From NCBI RefSeq assembly GCF_008386235.1, contig NZ_CP040671.1, positions 1,428,001 to 1,492,000 of the forward strand: a stretch of 64,000 nt of DNA, in the 5' to 3' direction. The notes under the pieces were generated by a model. It made no database searches. It had not been told where the DNA came from and saw nothing but the letters and a program-made list of their open reading frames with translations. Each line of letters opens with the position of its first letter. Position 1 is the stretch's first letter. Both the position numbers and the translations under genes were made by a program. This document shows, piece after piece, positions 30,334-40,408 of this stretch. The stretch comes from Thermosynechococcus sp. CL-1 (GTDB lineage Bacteria; Cyanobacteriota; Cyanobacteriia; Thermosynechococcales; Thermosynechococcaceae).

Positions 30334-31239
30334 ATGATGACAGTGGTGACTGTGCCAGCAACAACGGCTAATTTGGGTCCGGGGTTTGATTGTCTGGGAG
30401 CGGCTCTCACCCTCACCAATACGTTTACCTTTTCCTTGAGCGATCGCCCCCATGTCAGTGTGCGGGGCACTGAGGCAGGCGGTGTCAGCAGTAGCTCCGA
30501 CAATTTGGCCTATCGTGCCTACCACCGTTTCTATCAATATCTAGGGCGTGAAGCCCCACCTGTGTATTTAGAGATTGATCTGGGGGTTCCCCTCGCACGG
30601 GGTCTCGGCAGTTCAGCAACCGCAATTATTGGCGGCTTAGTAGGGGCAAATCGGCTGGCGGGCTTTCCCCTCAGTCATACCGAGGTTCTAGAATTGGCCA
30701 TTGAAATGGAAGGCCACCCCGATAATGTGGTGCCGGCCTTGCTAGGGGGCTGTCGTCTTGCTGTCCAAGGGAGTGCAGGGGGATGGCATTGGCTAGAAAT
30801 TCCTTGGAATCAGGATGTGGTGCCGATTGTGGCGATTCCAGACTTTGAGCTAGCCACGGAAACAGCGCGGCAAGTGCTACCTCCCCACTGTACCTACGGT
30901 GATGCAGTTTTTAATATCAGTCACCTTGGTGCTCTGCTGCGGGGTTTGGAAACGGGTCAACGGGAGTGGCTGCAACTGGCCTTGGGCGATCGCCTGCATC
31001 AACCCTACCGCCAAAGTCTGATCAAAGGCTATACCGACCTCCACAGGGCGGCTCTTGAGGCGGGTGCCCACGGTTTGGTCATTAGTGGCGCAGGCCCCAC
31101 GCTTTTAGCCCTTGGGGATCCCGTTACCGCTTCCGCCATTGCCACTGCCCTCAAGGAGACTTGGGCAAAGTTTGATGTGCAGGCACGGGTGGAGGTGCTG
31201 GCCATTCAACGCCAAGGGACAACGGTGCGCGATCGCTAG
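30334..31239 (+). CDS. thrB: Homoserine kinase
   Basis: ThrB phosphorylates homoserine in threonine synthesis. This 301-residue GHMP kinase has VPATTANLGPGFDCLGAAL near the N terminus, the ATP loop PLARGLGSSATAI, and the C-terminal GLVISGAGPTLLAL motif. Start at 30334 or the adjacent ATG at 30337. Confidence 0.96.
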   Translation: MMTVVTVPATTANLGPGFDCLGAALTLTNTFTFSLSDRPHVSVRGTEAGGVSSSSDNLAYRAYHRFYQYLGREAPPVYLEIDLGVPLARGLGSSATAIIGGLVGANRLAGFPLSHTEVLELAIEMEGHPDNVVPALLGGCRLAVQGSAGGWHWLEIPWNQDVVPIVAIPDFELATETARQVLPPHCTYGDAVFNISHLGALLRGLETGQREWLQLALGDRLHQPYRQSLIKGYTDLHRAALEAGAHGLVISGAGPTLLALGDPVTASAIATALKETWAKFDVQARVEVLAIQRQGTTVRDR

Positions 31240-31290
31240 CAATCTTAGACAATTGTATAGCATGCTTCCCTGTCAATAGGAGGTGATTAA

Positions 31291-32361
31291 ATGAGCCAAG
31301 AACAGGATGCCCTGACAACGGAAGTGCTGCAACGCCTACGCCGCAAGGAGGGCACTTGGCAGGATTGGGGGGCCGGATGCCAGCAACTGCAAAAACAAGG
31401 GCTATCTCCCCAAGCGATTTTTGAGGCCACGGGCATTGAACCCATTCACCAAAATCAACTGATCATTGCCCTGCAAGTGAGTCAGAGCCTACGGGAAGCC
31501 CCTGAATCTGTGCGTGCCTATTTTCAAACGCGGGGCAGCGATCTGCTCTATGAACTGCGGGTCTTATCAGCGGGCGATCGCCTTGCAGCAGCCACCCTCA
31601 TTGTCGAGAAACAACTGGATGTCACTGCGGTTCATGAGGTCTGCCGTGCCCTCAAGGCCGTGAGCTATCAAAAGGATGAGAGTGCAGGTTTTGGTGAGAG
31701 TGTGGGCGATCGCATTGGTCGCTACTATTGGCAACTGGCGCGGCAGCAACGCGATTTAGCCCAGCGATCGCGCCTTATTGCTCAGGGCTTTCGCTTTGTT
31801 GAATCCGCCACAGGTCGCCAAGCGCTTGAGAAACTGCTGACGGACTTGACCGTGGTTCCCGCTGCTAGCCAACCTCGACTCCCCCTTTACCGCTTGGATT
31901 CCGCTGAAGACCTGCCCTACCTCGTTCCCATGGCAGGAACAGCCCCCCTCGCTGCTGCAGCCTTTAATCAAGTACCGCAGTTAACTTCTACAGGTGCTTT
32001 TCAATTAGTCGCTGTTCCTCAACCCATGACCCTAGTGGCTCTCCCCAGTTGGCAGGTTCTCCTGAATGCTGTTGACCCAGTCGGGGTGCTTTGGCCAGTG
32101 GCAGACCTACCCACAGAATTACCGCCCACGCCTGAGGGACTCCCCATTGAACAAGTGCTCCTGATTGTGGATCGTGGTCTTCCAGAATGGGAGCGCGATC
32201 GCTATCTGTTGATTGCACCTAGGGCCAGCGATCCTGTCCAACTGGCTTGGTTTCCTGAACCCCCTACAGCGCCAATTCTTGGCCAACTCCTGCTCGTCTT
32301 ACGCCCCCCCCAAGTGCTGGATGAGAGTATCAACAAGGAACTTTGGTTCTTTGAGGAATAG
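31291..32361 (+). CDS. raf1: RuBisCO accumulation factor 1
   Basis: Raf1 is a dimeric chaperone that binds RbcL dimers and helps form the RbcL8 core before RbcS joins. The 356-residue protein shows the N-terminal helical alpha domain (about 1-190) beginning with the WQDWGAGCQQLQKQGLSPQ helix-turn-helix-like segment. A variable linker (about 190-215, PAASQPRLPLYRL) and a C-terminal beta domain with the Pro/Leu-rich WLSW-type strands follow. Preceded by AGGAGGTGATTAA. It converges on the Wzc-like gene with a seven-base gap. Confidence 0.93.
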   Translation: MSQEQDALTTEVLQRLRRKEGTWQDWGAGCQQLQKQGLSPQAIFEATGIEPIHQNQLIIALQVSQSLREAPESVRAYFQTRGSDLLYELRVLSAGDRLAAATLIVEKQLDVTAVHEVCRALKAVSYQKDESAGFGESVGDRIGRYYWQLARQQRDLAQRSRLIAQGFRFVESATGRQALEKLLTDLTVVPAASQPRLPLYRLDSAEDLPYLVPMAGTAPLAAAAFNQVPQLTSTGAFQLVAVPQPMTLVALPSWQVLLNAVDPVGVLWPVADLPTELPPTPEGLPIEQVLLIVDRGLPEWERDRYLLIAPRASDPVQLAWFPEPPTAPILGQLLLVLRPPQVLDESINKELWFFEE

Positions 32362-32368
32362 CTTAACT

Positions 32369-34597
32369 TTAGGCGAGATTCACCACAACGCCCAGAGCGC
32401 TACTACTCCCCAAACTGTAATCTGCCAAGGCTAGTCGCACCGGCTGCTGGGGTGCCTTCAGATTCACTACCACAAGGGTCTGATCCACCAGTCCCGACCA
32501 GAGTTTGGCATCAGCAAAGTTGGCCAAGGGGGGTGTATCCACAATCACCAGATCAAAATAGTTTTGCAGGTGAGCCATGAACTGTTTGAGCGTGTCTTGG
32601 CTGAGGAGCCGCATCGGCTGTTGCCGCAACTCACCAGCGGTTAAAATTGCAAGACCGCGCCGCGCCTGAGCAACGCTATACCAGTGCCGCCGATGAATTA
32701 ACCAATCTGCCAAGCCCTGTTCATTCGTCAGGCCGAGATAGCGGTGAATCTGGGGTCGCCGTAAATCCCCATCAATCAGCAGAACCCGCTGACCCGTGCC
32801 TGCGGCAGCAAGGGCAAGATGCAGAGCAACGGTGGTGCGCCCATCGGTGGGTAGGGCTGAAATCACGGCTAACGAATGCCCCAAACCCACGGCCTGGAGG
32901 TTGGCAAACACATGGTGAAAGGCTTCCTGAAACTTCACCCATTCCCCGACAGAGGGTAGGACTTGAGTCACCTGCCACAGCCCTGAATTGCCCTTCACCA
33001 CGCGCTCTAGGCGGAGATTGGTTTGGGGGGTTGCCTTGGGAATTTTGCCAAGGAGGGGCAAGCCGAGGGCATCTTCCACTTGGGCTGGACTGACAAACGT
33101 ATTGGCGGCTGCATCTGCAACATAAGTAGCCAGAACCCCCAACACAAGGCTGGCGATCGCCCCTAGCACCAACAGCAGTAAGCGCGGGAAGGTGGGTTGG
33201 ACAGCGGGATTCTCTAAATCCGTCAACACCTGCCAAGCAAAGTTATTCTGTGCTAGTTGTAGTTGCACTGCCTGTCGGGCTTGATTGAGCATCTCGAGGG
33301 AGAGGTTGGCCGTCCGAATCCGATGTTCAAGGCGATCAATGGCGGGGAGTTGGCTACTCAGTTGTTGTAATTGTTGGGCAACTGTCCTTTGAGGGGCAGC
33401 CAATTCGGCGTCATAGCGCCGCTGGTTTTCGTATTCAATCCACGCCGTAATGTAGTTGGTAATCAGCGTTTGTGACACTGTTCCCTGAAAGCCCAGAGCC
33501 GTGGGGTTGTCCACTTGATATTGCTCACCAATCACTTGGCGGGCGATCGCCTGCAATTGCTCCACCAAAACTCGCCGCTGTTCCTCAAGAGCTTGGATAA
33601 CGGGTGTCCCTTCCCGAAAAATGGCTAGATTCTTGGCAATTTCTTGATCCAGTTCTTGAATGCGTGCCAGCTGTTGCTGATAAGCAGGGGAGGTACTTAA
33701 ATTCGCTGCTGCTAGGGCTTCGGCGGGCGTCATCTTGAGTTGTTCTTGAAACCCTTGAAAACGACCGTAGGCTTCCACGGCCTTCAGGCGAGCCGCTTGG
33801 CGCAGGCTATGGATTTGGCGATACTGTTCTGTTAAAAAGCGCAGTTGTTCTGAGGGTTGCAGGCTCGTGCCTTGGGGTTGGCTGGCTTGGAGTTGCTGCT
33901 GGAGTTGCTCTAATTCTGTAAGGTGCTGATTGATGTCTTTGTCCAGTTGCTCTAGGGTGCGATTGAGTTGTTCTTGGCGATCGCGCTGACTGTAGTCAAC
34001 AAACGCCTCTGCCACGGCCTTTAATACTGCGGTCACGATTTCTGGCTGGCGATCGCGATAGGCCACTTCTAGCACTTTTGTTTGGGTCGGCAGTTGCTCT
34101 GTGGCGGAACTAACCACTGGTCGAATTTCCAGATGCTCAGCTAAGACCCGCGTGGTCAGATGGGGATACTGCTGTTGTAGTTTCTGGGCAATGGGTGCCA
34201 GTACTTTGTCACTTTCTAGAACGAGAATCTGTGCCCCCACATCCACTGGAGGGGGTGTGGTTGGCGGCGGGGAGGGGAGGGTACTGGCAATGCCATCACG
34301 GGGGGTCAGGGTTGGCGCAGGCTGTGGTTCCTTCACTGGTTCCATCAGGAGGCGAAAATAGGCCTCGTACATTTCGGGTTGCCAGAAAACATACCCCCCC
34401 ATGACCAAGAATGAGAGTAAAACCGTTCCTGACAGTAGTCGCCACCGTCGCCGACAGCGATCGCTAAAAGCTTGCAGCCCACCCTTGTTAGAACTTTTTC
34501 TGGTGCTGAACCGTGATGGATTTCGCTGGCGATCGCCCGCAGGACGCACTTCGCGATCAACGACCCGTAAATTGGGTATCTTTTTTGGGAGCGACAT
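32369..34597 (-). CDS. Wzc-like polysaccharide co-polymerase with degenerate BY-kinase domain
   Basis: About 742 residues: a basic Ser/Arg-rich N terminus, a membrane helix (about 50-70), a Wzz-like periplasmic region with long coiled coils, a second helix (about 470-490) and a C-terminal CpsD/BY-kinase-like ATPase. The expected Walker A GxGKT/S reads PTDGRTTVALHLA, so the invariant Lys is Arg. Walker A' is present (LLIDGDLRRPQIHRYLG) and Walker B is VIVDTPPL. There is no Tyr-rich C-terminal cluster. Known for the family: Wzc proteins regulate polymerisation and export of capsule or exopolysaccharide. It follows the Wza gene. ATG 34597 is chosen over an upstream TTG at 34621 that would overlap the Wza stop. 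Confidence 0.88.
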   Translation of the reverse strand: MSLPKKIPNLRVVDREVRPAGDRQRNPSRFSTRKSSNKGGLQAFSDRCRRRWRLLSGTVLLSFLVMGGYVFWQPEMYEAYFRLLMEPVKEPQPAPTLTPRDGIASTLPSPPPTTPPPVDVGAQILVLESDKVLAPIAQKLQQQYPHLTTRVLAEHLEIRPVVSSATEQLPTQTKVLEVAYRDRQPEIVTAVLKAVAEAFVDYSQRDRQEQLNRTLEQLDKDINQHLTELEQLQQQLQASQPQGTSLQPSEQLRFLTEQYRQIHSLRQAARLKAVEAYGRFQGFQEQLKMTPAEALAAANLSTSPAYQQQLARIQELDQEIAKNLAIFREGTPVIQALEEQRRVLVEQLQAIARQVIGEQYQVDNPTALGFQGTVSQTLITNYITAWIEYENQRRYDAELAAPQRTVAQQLQQLSSQLPAIDRLEHRIRTANLSLEMLNQARQAVQLQLAQNNFAWQVLTDLENPAVQPTFPRLLLLVLGAIASLVLGVLATYVADAAANTFVSPAQVEDALGLPLLGKIPKATPQTNLRLERVVKGNSGLWQVTQVLPSVGEWVKFQEAFHHVFANLQAVGLGHSLAVISALPTDGRTTVALHLALAAAGTGQRVLLIDGDLRRPQIHRYLGLTNEQGLADWLIHRRHWYSVAQARRGLAILTAGELRQQPMRLLSQDTLKQFMAHLQNYFDLVIVDTPPLANFADAKLWSGLVDQTLVVVNLKAPQQPVRLALADYSLGSSSALGVVVNLA

Positions 34598-34613
34598 CAG
34601 TAGTACGCCATTC

Positions 34614-35744
34614 CTAATCAAATATGTTAACTAAGTTGAGGAACACTCCTAAGGTTCCTAAGGCGCCGATCGGCCGCAGGGCATTCCCAATCGTATCCCC
34701 CACCTGCGTTAGCCCTGACCGTTCCACCACAATCACATCCCCCTGTTGCAACACAGGATTATTGTTGGCATTGGGTTGAGCCGCCAAGCTAAAGGGAATC
34801 CGTCGCCGACTGACTGTGCCATCACGATTCAGCCGCACCAGCGTCACCCTAGACATATTGGCACGTTGCACATTGAATCCGCCAGCCGCCCCAATTCCCT
34901 GAGTGAGCGTGGCATTGGCTGGCACTTCGACCAAGCCCGGTCGCAATACTTCGCCCACAACCTGCACCCGAATCACCTGTGGCGAAAACGTTGCCGAGGC
35001 CACCCGTACGGCTTCAGCCGCATTCACTTCCTTCGCCTTGGGCACCACAATCACATCATCACTGCGCAGCGTGATATCTTGGTTCGCATCCCCCGACTGA
35101 ATCATCTCCCAAAGATTAATTCTGGTTACGGCTGTTTGGCCATTCCCCAGTTGGCGGCGTATCTCAATGTTGCGAATATCGGCCTCTTGGGTAATTCCAC
35201 CGCTTTGAGCAAGGACTTGGCTCAGGCGAGGCCATGTTAAGCCACCGGAAAGGCCGATACCGGGGGCAGAAGCTGATACAGAAGTAAAAGGAACAACATA
35301 GGAGCCTGGACGGCTCACCTCACCTGCCACCAAAATCTTCATGGGGCGCGGCGTCTGCAATGTAACCGTTACTGCTGGAAAGCGCATGACTTTACTATAG
35401 GCGTTCAGAATCACCTGCTCCGCTTGGGGGAGAGTTAAGCCGCCCACCATGACGCGCCCTGCCAAAGGTAGGGTGACTGAGCCATCGAGATTAACAGTGA
35501 ATTGTCGCTGACCAGTAACACTGGCTGGCAGGTTGACCACTTCAATGAAAAGCACATCCCCTGCACCTAGGAGATAGTCCTGAAGGGGGTTAATGCTGGT
35601 AAAACTATAGGAGCTTGGACTGAGGGGCATGGGTTGAGCAGTGGCCGAGCGGGGTACCATCAGTGTTGCCCCAAGGGTGAATCCACTGGCGATCGCCAGC
35701 GTGATGACGGTGTTGTGTAGCCTTGGCAATGATTTGCACCCCAT
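34614..35744 (-). CDS. Polysaccharide export outer-membrane protein (Wza-like)
   Basis: The 376-residue protein has a signal peptide (about 1-37, ending near SATAQP). A Poly_export domain (LGAGDVLFIEVVNLP...VNLDGSVTLPLAGRV) is followed by two SLBB domains (about 150-240 and 258-345; ILVAGEVSRPGSYVV, VQVVGEVLRPGLVEV). Wza-type proteins form the outer-membrane channel for exopolysaccharide. GAGGAG lies before the ATG. It is 16 bases upstream of the Wzc-like gene, so they form an operon. Confidence 0.93.
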   Translation of the reverse strand: MGCKSLPRLHNTVITLAIASGFTLGATLMVPRSATAQPMPLSPSSYSFTSINPLQDYLLGAGDVLFIEVVNLPASVTGQRQFTVNLDGSVTLPLAGRVMVGGLTLPQAEQVILNAYSKVMRFPAVTVTLQTPRPMKILVAGEVSRPGSYVVPFTSVSASAPGIGLSGGLTWPRLSQVLAQSGGITQEADIRNIEIRRQLGNGQTAVTRINLWEMIQSGDANQDITLRSDDVIVVPKAKEVNAAEAVRVASATFSPQVIRVQVVGEVLRPGLVEVPANATLTQGIGAAGGFNVQRANMSRVTLVRLNRDGTVSRRRIPFSLAAQPNANNNPVLQQGDVIVVERSGLTQVGDTIGNALRPIGALGTLGVFLNLVNIFD

Positions 35745-35855
35745 GGTTCATTCTCCTCACTCACTTGTTTGTTCTACCATACGCCATCTATTCGCCACCA
35801 AGGTCATGAAAAAAGGCTTTAGAATGAGTGCAAATGGCCTTGTTACCTCATTGTA

Positions 35856-36578
35856 ATGCTGGATTCGCCACTCATTTGCCTAGAACAGATTTCTAAAGTG
35901 TATGGCCAAGGGGAAACGGAAGTTCACGCCCTTAGGGAGGTGAATCTCAACATTCAGCGGGGAGAATACTGTGCAATTATGGGGGCTTCGGGGTCAGGGA
36001 AGTCCACAATGATGAATATTATGGGCTGTTTGGATCGCCCGACCTCTGGTCGCTATTTTCTCGATGGCCAAGATGTGGCACACCTCAGTGATGATGAACT
36101 CGCCCATATTCGCAATGCCAAGATTGGTTTTGTCTTTCAACAGTTTTACTTGCTGGGGCAGCTAACGGCACTGGAAAATGTGATGCTACCCATGGTCTAT
36201 GCCCAGGTTCCCCCCAAGGAACGGCGCGATCGCGCTGTAGCTGCATTGGAACAGGTGGGGTTGGGTCACCGCCTTGAGAATCGCCCCAATCAACTCTCGG
36301 GAGGACAGCAACAACGGGTGGCGATCGCCCGCGCCATTGTCAATCAGCCCCTACTCCTGCTCGCCGATGAACCCACCGGTGCCCTCGATAGCCACACCAC
36401 GGCAGAAATTCTTGCTATCTTTGGGCAACTCAATGCGGCGGGCATGACGGTAATTATGGTGACCCATGAACCCGATGTGGCGGCTGTCACGCACCGCATT
36501 ATTCAGTTTCGTGACGGTCAAATTCTTTGCGATCGCCCCAACGTGCCTACCCCGCTGACAGCACCTGTTTTATCTTAA
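35856..36578 (+). CDS. MacB/LolD-type ABC transporter ATPase
   Basis: The 240-residue ATPase has Walker A GASGSGKST, FVFQQFYLL, LSGGQQQRVAIARAI, Walker B LLLADEPTGALDS and the THEPDVA switch. The N-terminal SKVYGQGETEVHALREVNL pattern is typical of MacB, LolD and DevA ATPases that power extracytoplasmic export. No permease lies next to it. It could pair with the HlyD-type adaptor at 5131, but that is only a guess. Divergent from the Wza gene. Confidence 0.9.
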   Translation: MLDSPLICLEQISKVYGQGETEVHALREVNLNIQRGEYCAIMGASGSGKSTMMNIMGCLDRPTSGRYFLDGQDVAHLSDDELAHIRNAKIGFVFQQFYLLGQLTALENVMLPMVYAQVPPKERRDRAVAALEQVGLGHRLENRPNQLSGGQQQRVAIARAIVNQPLLLLADEPTGALDSHTTAEILAIFGQLNAAGMTVIMVTHEPDVAAVTHRIIQFRDGQILCDRPNVPTPLTAPVLS

Positions 36579-36605
36579 GAAGGGGAGCGACTGAGAAAAA
36601 AAGCA

Positions 36606-36890
36606 ATGGCAAAAGCAGTTTGGAAAGGCGCAACCTTGGCCGAGAGCGATCGCTATGAGTTGGTCGAAGGCAATGTTTATTTTCCGCCAGAGGCACTCAA
36701 TCCGGCCTATTTTCAGCCCAGCGATACCCACACCGTTTGTGGTTGGAAAGGCACAGCCAGCTACTACCACGTTGTTGTCAATGGTGAGGTGAATCGTGAT
36801 GCTGCGTGGTACTACCCCGATCCCAAGCCGGCGGCAGCCAATATCAAAGGCTATGTGGCGTTTTGGCGCGGGGTGCAGGTGACGCGCTAA
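36606..36890 (+). CDS. DUF427 domain protein
   Basis: The 94-residue protein matches the DUF427 pattern: AKAVWKGATLAES...ELVEGNVYFP, then HTVCGWKGTASYYHVVVNG, then DAAWYYPDPKPAA and KGYVAFW. Function is unknown; a small beta-sandwich fold is known for the family. Its last 47 bases overlap the convergent methylenetetrahydrofolate reductase gene. Confidence 0.9.
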   Translation: MAKAVWKGATLAESDRYELVEGNVYFPPEALNPAYFQPSDTHTVCGWKGTASYYHVVVNGEVNRDAAWYYPDPKPAAANIKGYVAFWRGVQVTR

Positions 36891-37803
36891 GGGGAGCAAT
36901 TCCCGCTCGGTTGAGAATTTCCGGAATCAAATCCTCACGGCGCACCGCCATTAAATGCACTCCCTGACAGAGTTCCCGTGCCTGTTGCACTTGCTCGGCA
37001 GCAATAGTTATCCCTTCATCGAGGGGATCAGCGGCAGCGGCAAGGCGATCGATAAGGTGCTGCGGAATCGAAGCCCCCGGCACGGCGCGATTGATAAACA
37101 GGGCATTTTTGGCCGACTTGAGGAGAAAAATTCCAGCAAGAATGGGTCGCCCACAGCCAGCGGCAATCTGATCCATAAACTTGGCTAGCCGCTCAAAATC
37201 GGTAATTAACTGCGTTTGGAAAAATTGAGCACCCGCTGCCAATTTGCGTTCAAACCGTTGTTGCAGTCCTGACCAACTGGCAGACTGAGGATCAACCGCA
37301 GCGCCAGCAAAAAATTGAGTGGCGCCATCGGGTAGGGGACGATCCTCGCTATCCACCCCTTGATTCAGTTGGGCAATAATGCGCAATAGACGTACAGACT
37401 CTAAATCAAAAACGGGCTTGGCTTGGGGATGATCGCCAGCTTTGACGGGGTCTCCTGTGAGTGCCAAAATGTTGTGCAAACCTAGAGCAGCAATGCCCAT
37501 GAGATCGGCTTGTAGGGCAATGCGGTTGCGATCGCGACAGGCGATCTGGCAAATGGGTTCAAACCCCTGCTGTTGCAACAAATAGGCGGCTGCCCAAGAA
37601 CTCATGCGCAACACAGCGCGACTGCCATCGGTGACATTAACCGCATGAACCCGCCCCTTGAGATGGGCTGCTTGGCGCAACATCGTACTGGCATCCCTAC
37701 CCTTTGGGGGGCACACCTCTGCGGTGATGAGAAACTCACCCTGCTCACAGGCAGCTTGAAAACGCGAGACTGACAAGGAAATGGCTAGAGCGCGACTAGG
37801 CAA
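36844..37803 (-). CDS. Methylenetetrahydrofolate reductase family protein
   Basis: The 319-residue TIM-barrel protein has FLITAEVCPPKGRDAS, VNVTDGSRAVLRMSS, a QIACRDRNR segment and NILALTGDPVKAGDHP, all typical of MetF/MTHFR flavoproteins that make 5-methyl-THF for methionine synthesis. The start is uncertain: the frame opens with TTG at 37803 and the next candidate TTG is nine codons on; no ATG is available. The 3' end overlaps DUF427 by 47 bases, one of the longest convergent overlaps here. Confidence 0.88.
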   Translation of the reverse strand: MPSRALAISLSVSRFQAACEQGEFLITAEVCPPKGRDASTMLRQAAHLKGRVHAVNVTDGSRAVLRMSSWAAAYLLQQQGFEPICQIACRDRNRIALQADLMGIAALGLHNILALTGDPVKAGDHPQAKPVFDLESVRLLRIIAQLNQGVDSEDRPLPDGATQFFAGAAVDPQSASWSGLQQRFERKLAAGAQFFQTQLITDFERLAKFMDQIAAGCGRPILAGIFLLKSAKNALFINRAVPGASIPQHLIDRLAAAADPLDEGITIAAEQVQQARELCQGVHLMAVRREDLIPEILNRAGIAPLSASPAPRAKTPHSL

Positions 37804-37831
37804 TTATCATACAAGCTAGTGACGCCTGTTC

Positions 37832-39202
37832 CTAGGCCGCTAAATAAGCGGTCACCGTCTGCACCAAGGTCTCTGTCCAATAATCAGCAACACTTTGCTG
37901 CTCGGCTTCCACCATGACGCGGATAACGGGTTCTGTCCCAGAGGCACGTACCAAGACTCGCCCGCGATCGCCCATATCCAGTTGCGCTTTGGCAATCATC
38001 TGCTGCAGAGGTTCACACTCCTGCCAGTGGAGCCGCCGCTGCCGATCCTCAACACGGACATTGCGGAGAATTTGCGGGTAGGCGGTAAAACTTTGGTCTC
38101 GCAGTTGTGCCAAGGATAGACGGGAATCCTGAACTAGGGTCGCTAAATGAACCGCTGTGAGCAAGCCATCCCCCCCCACACCATAGTGACGGCAGAGGAT
38201 ATGTCCCGACTGTTCTCCCCCTAGCATGGCACCGTGGCGCAGCATCTCTGCATGGACGTATTGATCGCCCACTGCTGCCCGCACCAGTTGTCCACCCCGC
38301 GCTTGCCAAGCTCGCTCAAAGCCGAGATTCGACATCACAGTGGCGACAATCAAATCCTTAGGGAGTTGTGCCTGCGACTGAAGCCGTTGTCCCCAGAAGT
38401 AGAGAATGTGATCGCCATCAACCACCCGCCCTTGACTATCTACCGCTAGCACGCGATCGGCATCGCCATCAAAGGCAAACCCCATAGCGGCACGGGTTTC
38501 ACGGACAGCCTGTTGTAATGGTTCTAAATGGGTCGAACCGCAGTTGACATTAATGCGATTGCCATCGGCGCGATCGTGGAGAGCAATCACCTCAGCCCCT
38601 AGGGCATGGAACACCGTCGGTGCCACCGCTACTGCAGATCCCCAAGCCAAATCCAACACCACCCGCAGTCCCCGCAGCGGTTGACGATCCTCAAGGGGGG
38701 CTTGCACCGCATGGCGATAGCGCTGAAGCAATTCGGGACGATGATGCAAATGCCCCCAGTGCTCCGTATGGGGCAAGGATAGGCCAGCATTTAGGTGGGC
38801 TTCAATTTCTTTTTGCAGATCAGGGCTGAGCTTGCTGCCATCGCTGCCAAAAATTTTAATGCCGTTATCGGCGGGGGGATTGTGACTGGCGGAAATCATG
38901 GCGCCGCCCATCGCCTCTGTGGTGGCGGTCAAATAGGCAATACAGGGAGTCGGGCACAAGCCTACATTCCACACTTCAAAACCAGCGGCGGTTAACCCTG
39001 CGGCCAAGGCTGTGGCCAACATATCACTGGAGTTGCGGGAATCTTGACCAATGATAAAAGGGCGTTGGGGTGCATCCGTCCTTTGTCGCAGCACTTCTCC
39101 CACCCAATATCCCAAGCTCAAGGCCAAGTTGGGGGTTAGCAACTCCCCCGCCCGTCCACGAATGCCATCGGTGCCGAACCGAATCGGCTGCTGCCCAATC
39201 AT
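37832..39202 (-). CDS. glmM: Phosphoglucosamine mutase
   Basis: GlmM converts GlcN-6-P to GlcN-1-P for UDP-GlcNAc, feeding peptidoglycan and lipid A. About 456 residues with [11 protein letters not shown], the catalytic Ser in [13 protein letters not shown], the metal motif FDGDADR, the GGEQSGH sugar loop and [17 protein letters not shown] 39202 with GAGGAA is preferred over an upstream in-frame GTG at 39229. Divergent from the sugar kinase gene. Confidence 0.95.
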   Translation of the reverse strand: MIGQQPIRFGTDGIRGRAGELLTPNLALSLGYWVGEVLRQRTDAPQRPFIIGQDSRNSSDMLATALAAGLTAAGFEVWNVGLCPTPCIAYLTATTEAMGGAMISASHNPPADNGIKIFGSDGSKLSPDLQKEIEAHLNAGLSLPHTEHWGHLHHRPELLQRYRHAVQAPLEDRQPLRGLRVVLDLAWGSAVAVAPTVFHALGAEVIALHDRADGNRINVNCGSTHLEPLQQAVRETRAAMGFAFDGDADRVLAVDSQGRVVDGDHILYFWGQRLQSQAQLPKDLIVATVMSNLGFERAWQARGGQLVRAAVGDQYVHAEMLRHGAMLGGEQSGHILCRHYGVGGDGLLTAVHLATLVQDSRLSLAQLRDQSFTAYPQILRNVRVEDRQRRLHWQECEPLQQMIAKAQLDMGDRGRVLVRASGTEPVIRVMVEAEQQSVADYWTETLVQTVTAYLAA

Positions 39203-39385
39203 GGTTGATTCCTCACGCCACACCAACACTCATTATTTTCTAGTCGATCTCCTGAGCTATGCAGGGGACGATTCTTAACATTTATTCACTCTCTCTGGAC
39301 TATAGCACCTCTATGAACCTTTGCTGCCACATCAACGTCCCCCCACAGGAGTATTCTGGATCAGCGGGAATTGAGGCAAAGCCAA

Positions 39386-40408
39386 ATGTTACCACCCGAC
39401 CTGCGCCAGCAATTGCAATCGTCCCAAGGGCGACTCCTACACTTTTTGGAGTCCTTTTCCTCAGCACGGGTACTGGTGGTGGGGGATCTCACCCTCGATG
39501 AATTCCTCACGGGTCAGGTGGAACGCCTCTCGCGGGAAGCCCCTGTTCTGATTTTGCGCCATGAGTTTACCCGCCAAGTGCCCGGCGGCGGTGCCAATGC
39601 CATCTACAATTTGGCCAAGTTGGGTGCTCAGGTGCAGGCGGTGGGTCTGGTGGGTGAGGATTCTCAAGGGCAAGCCCTGTGTGAGATTTTTCAAAGGGCA
39701 GGAATTGATACGCGGGGCATCTTTAAGGATGGCGATCGCCCCACCGTGACGAAAACCCGTATTTCTGGCCATGCTCGCCAGTCGGTGACGCAGCAAATTG
39801 TCCGTGTGGATCGCAAGTCCGATGATCTGCCTGCCCCAGCCCTTCAGGAGGCGCTAGCGGCCTTTATTCGTCAGCAGGTGGGGACTGCCGATGCCGTGGT
39901 TTGCTCCGACTATGGCGATGGTGTCTTTACATCCCCTGTGATTGCGGCTGCCCTAGAGCATGAGCGCACGATTGTTGATACCCAACGGGATTTAGCTCGC
40001 TATCGCGGTGCTTTCCTATTTACGCCGAACCTGCCAGAAGCAGAGGCAGCGGTGGGCTACCCAATTCGCACAGAGGCCGAGGTACTGCGAGCTGGGGAAG
40101 ACCTGCTGGAGTTGACGGCGGCTAAATATATGCTGATTACGCGGGGGGATGCTGGTATGAGCCTCTTTAGTCGCGAGGCGGCGCCCTACCATTTACCCGC
40201 CTTTAACCGTACGGATGTCTTTGATGTCACTGGCGCAGGCGATACTGTTGTTGCTGCCTTAACCCTTGCCCTTGTGGCGGGTGCCAGTCTTTGGGAGGCG
40301 GCAGTTTTAGGCAATTTGGCTGCCAGTATTGTCGTACGCCAGTTTGGCACAGCCACCACATCCACCGCCGAGATGGCGGCAGCCCTTCACCATTTGCTGG
40401 AAGATTAA
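39386..40408 (+). CDS. PfkB-family sugar kinase (HldE kinase-domain-like)
   Basis: About 340 residues with the ribokinase fold: VVGDLTLDEFL, QVPGGGANAIYNLAKLGA, and the ATP/anion-hole signature FDVTGAGDTVVAALTLAL. It is closest in style to the kinase half of HldE/RfaE (heptose-7-phosphate kinase) but lacks the nucleotidyltransferase half. Sugar specificity is unproven. ATG 39386 with GAGG is chosen over a TTG at 39371. Shares a TTAA stop tetramer with the convergent amidase gene. Confidence 0.88.
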   Translation: MLPPDLRQQLQSSQGRLLHFLESFSSARVLVVGDLTLDEFLTGQVERLSREAPVLILRHEFTRQVPGGGANAIYNLAKLGAQVQAVGLVGEDSQGQALCEIFQRAGIDTRGIFKDGDRPTVTKTRISGHARQSVTQQIVRVDRKSDDLPAPALQEALAAFIRQQVGTADAVVCSDYGDGVFTSPVIAAALEHERTIVDTQRDLARYRGAFLFTPNLPEAEAAVGYPIRTEAEVLRAGEDLLELTAAKYMLITRGDAGMSLFSREAAPYHLPAFNRTDVFDVTGAGDTVVAALTLALVAGASLWEAAVLGNLAASIVVRQFGTATTSTAEMAAALHHLLED

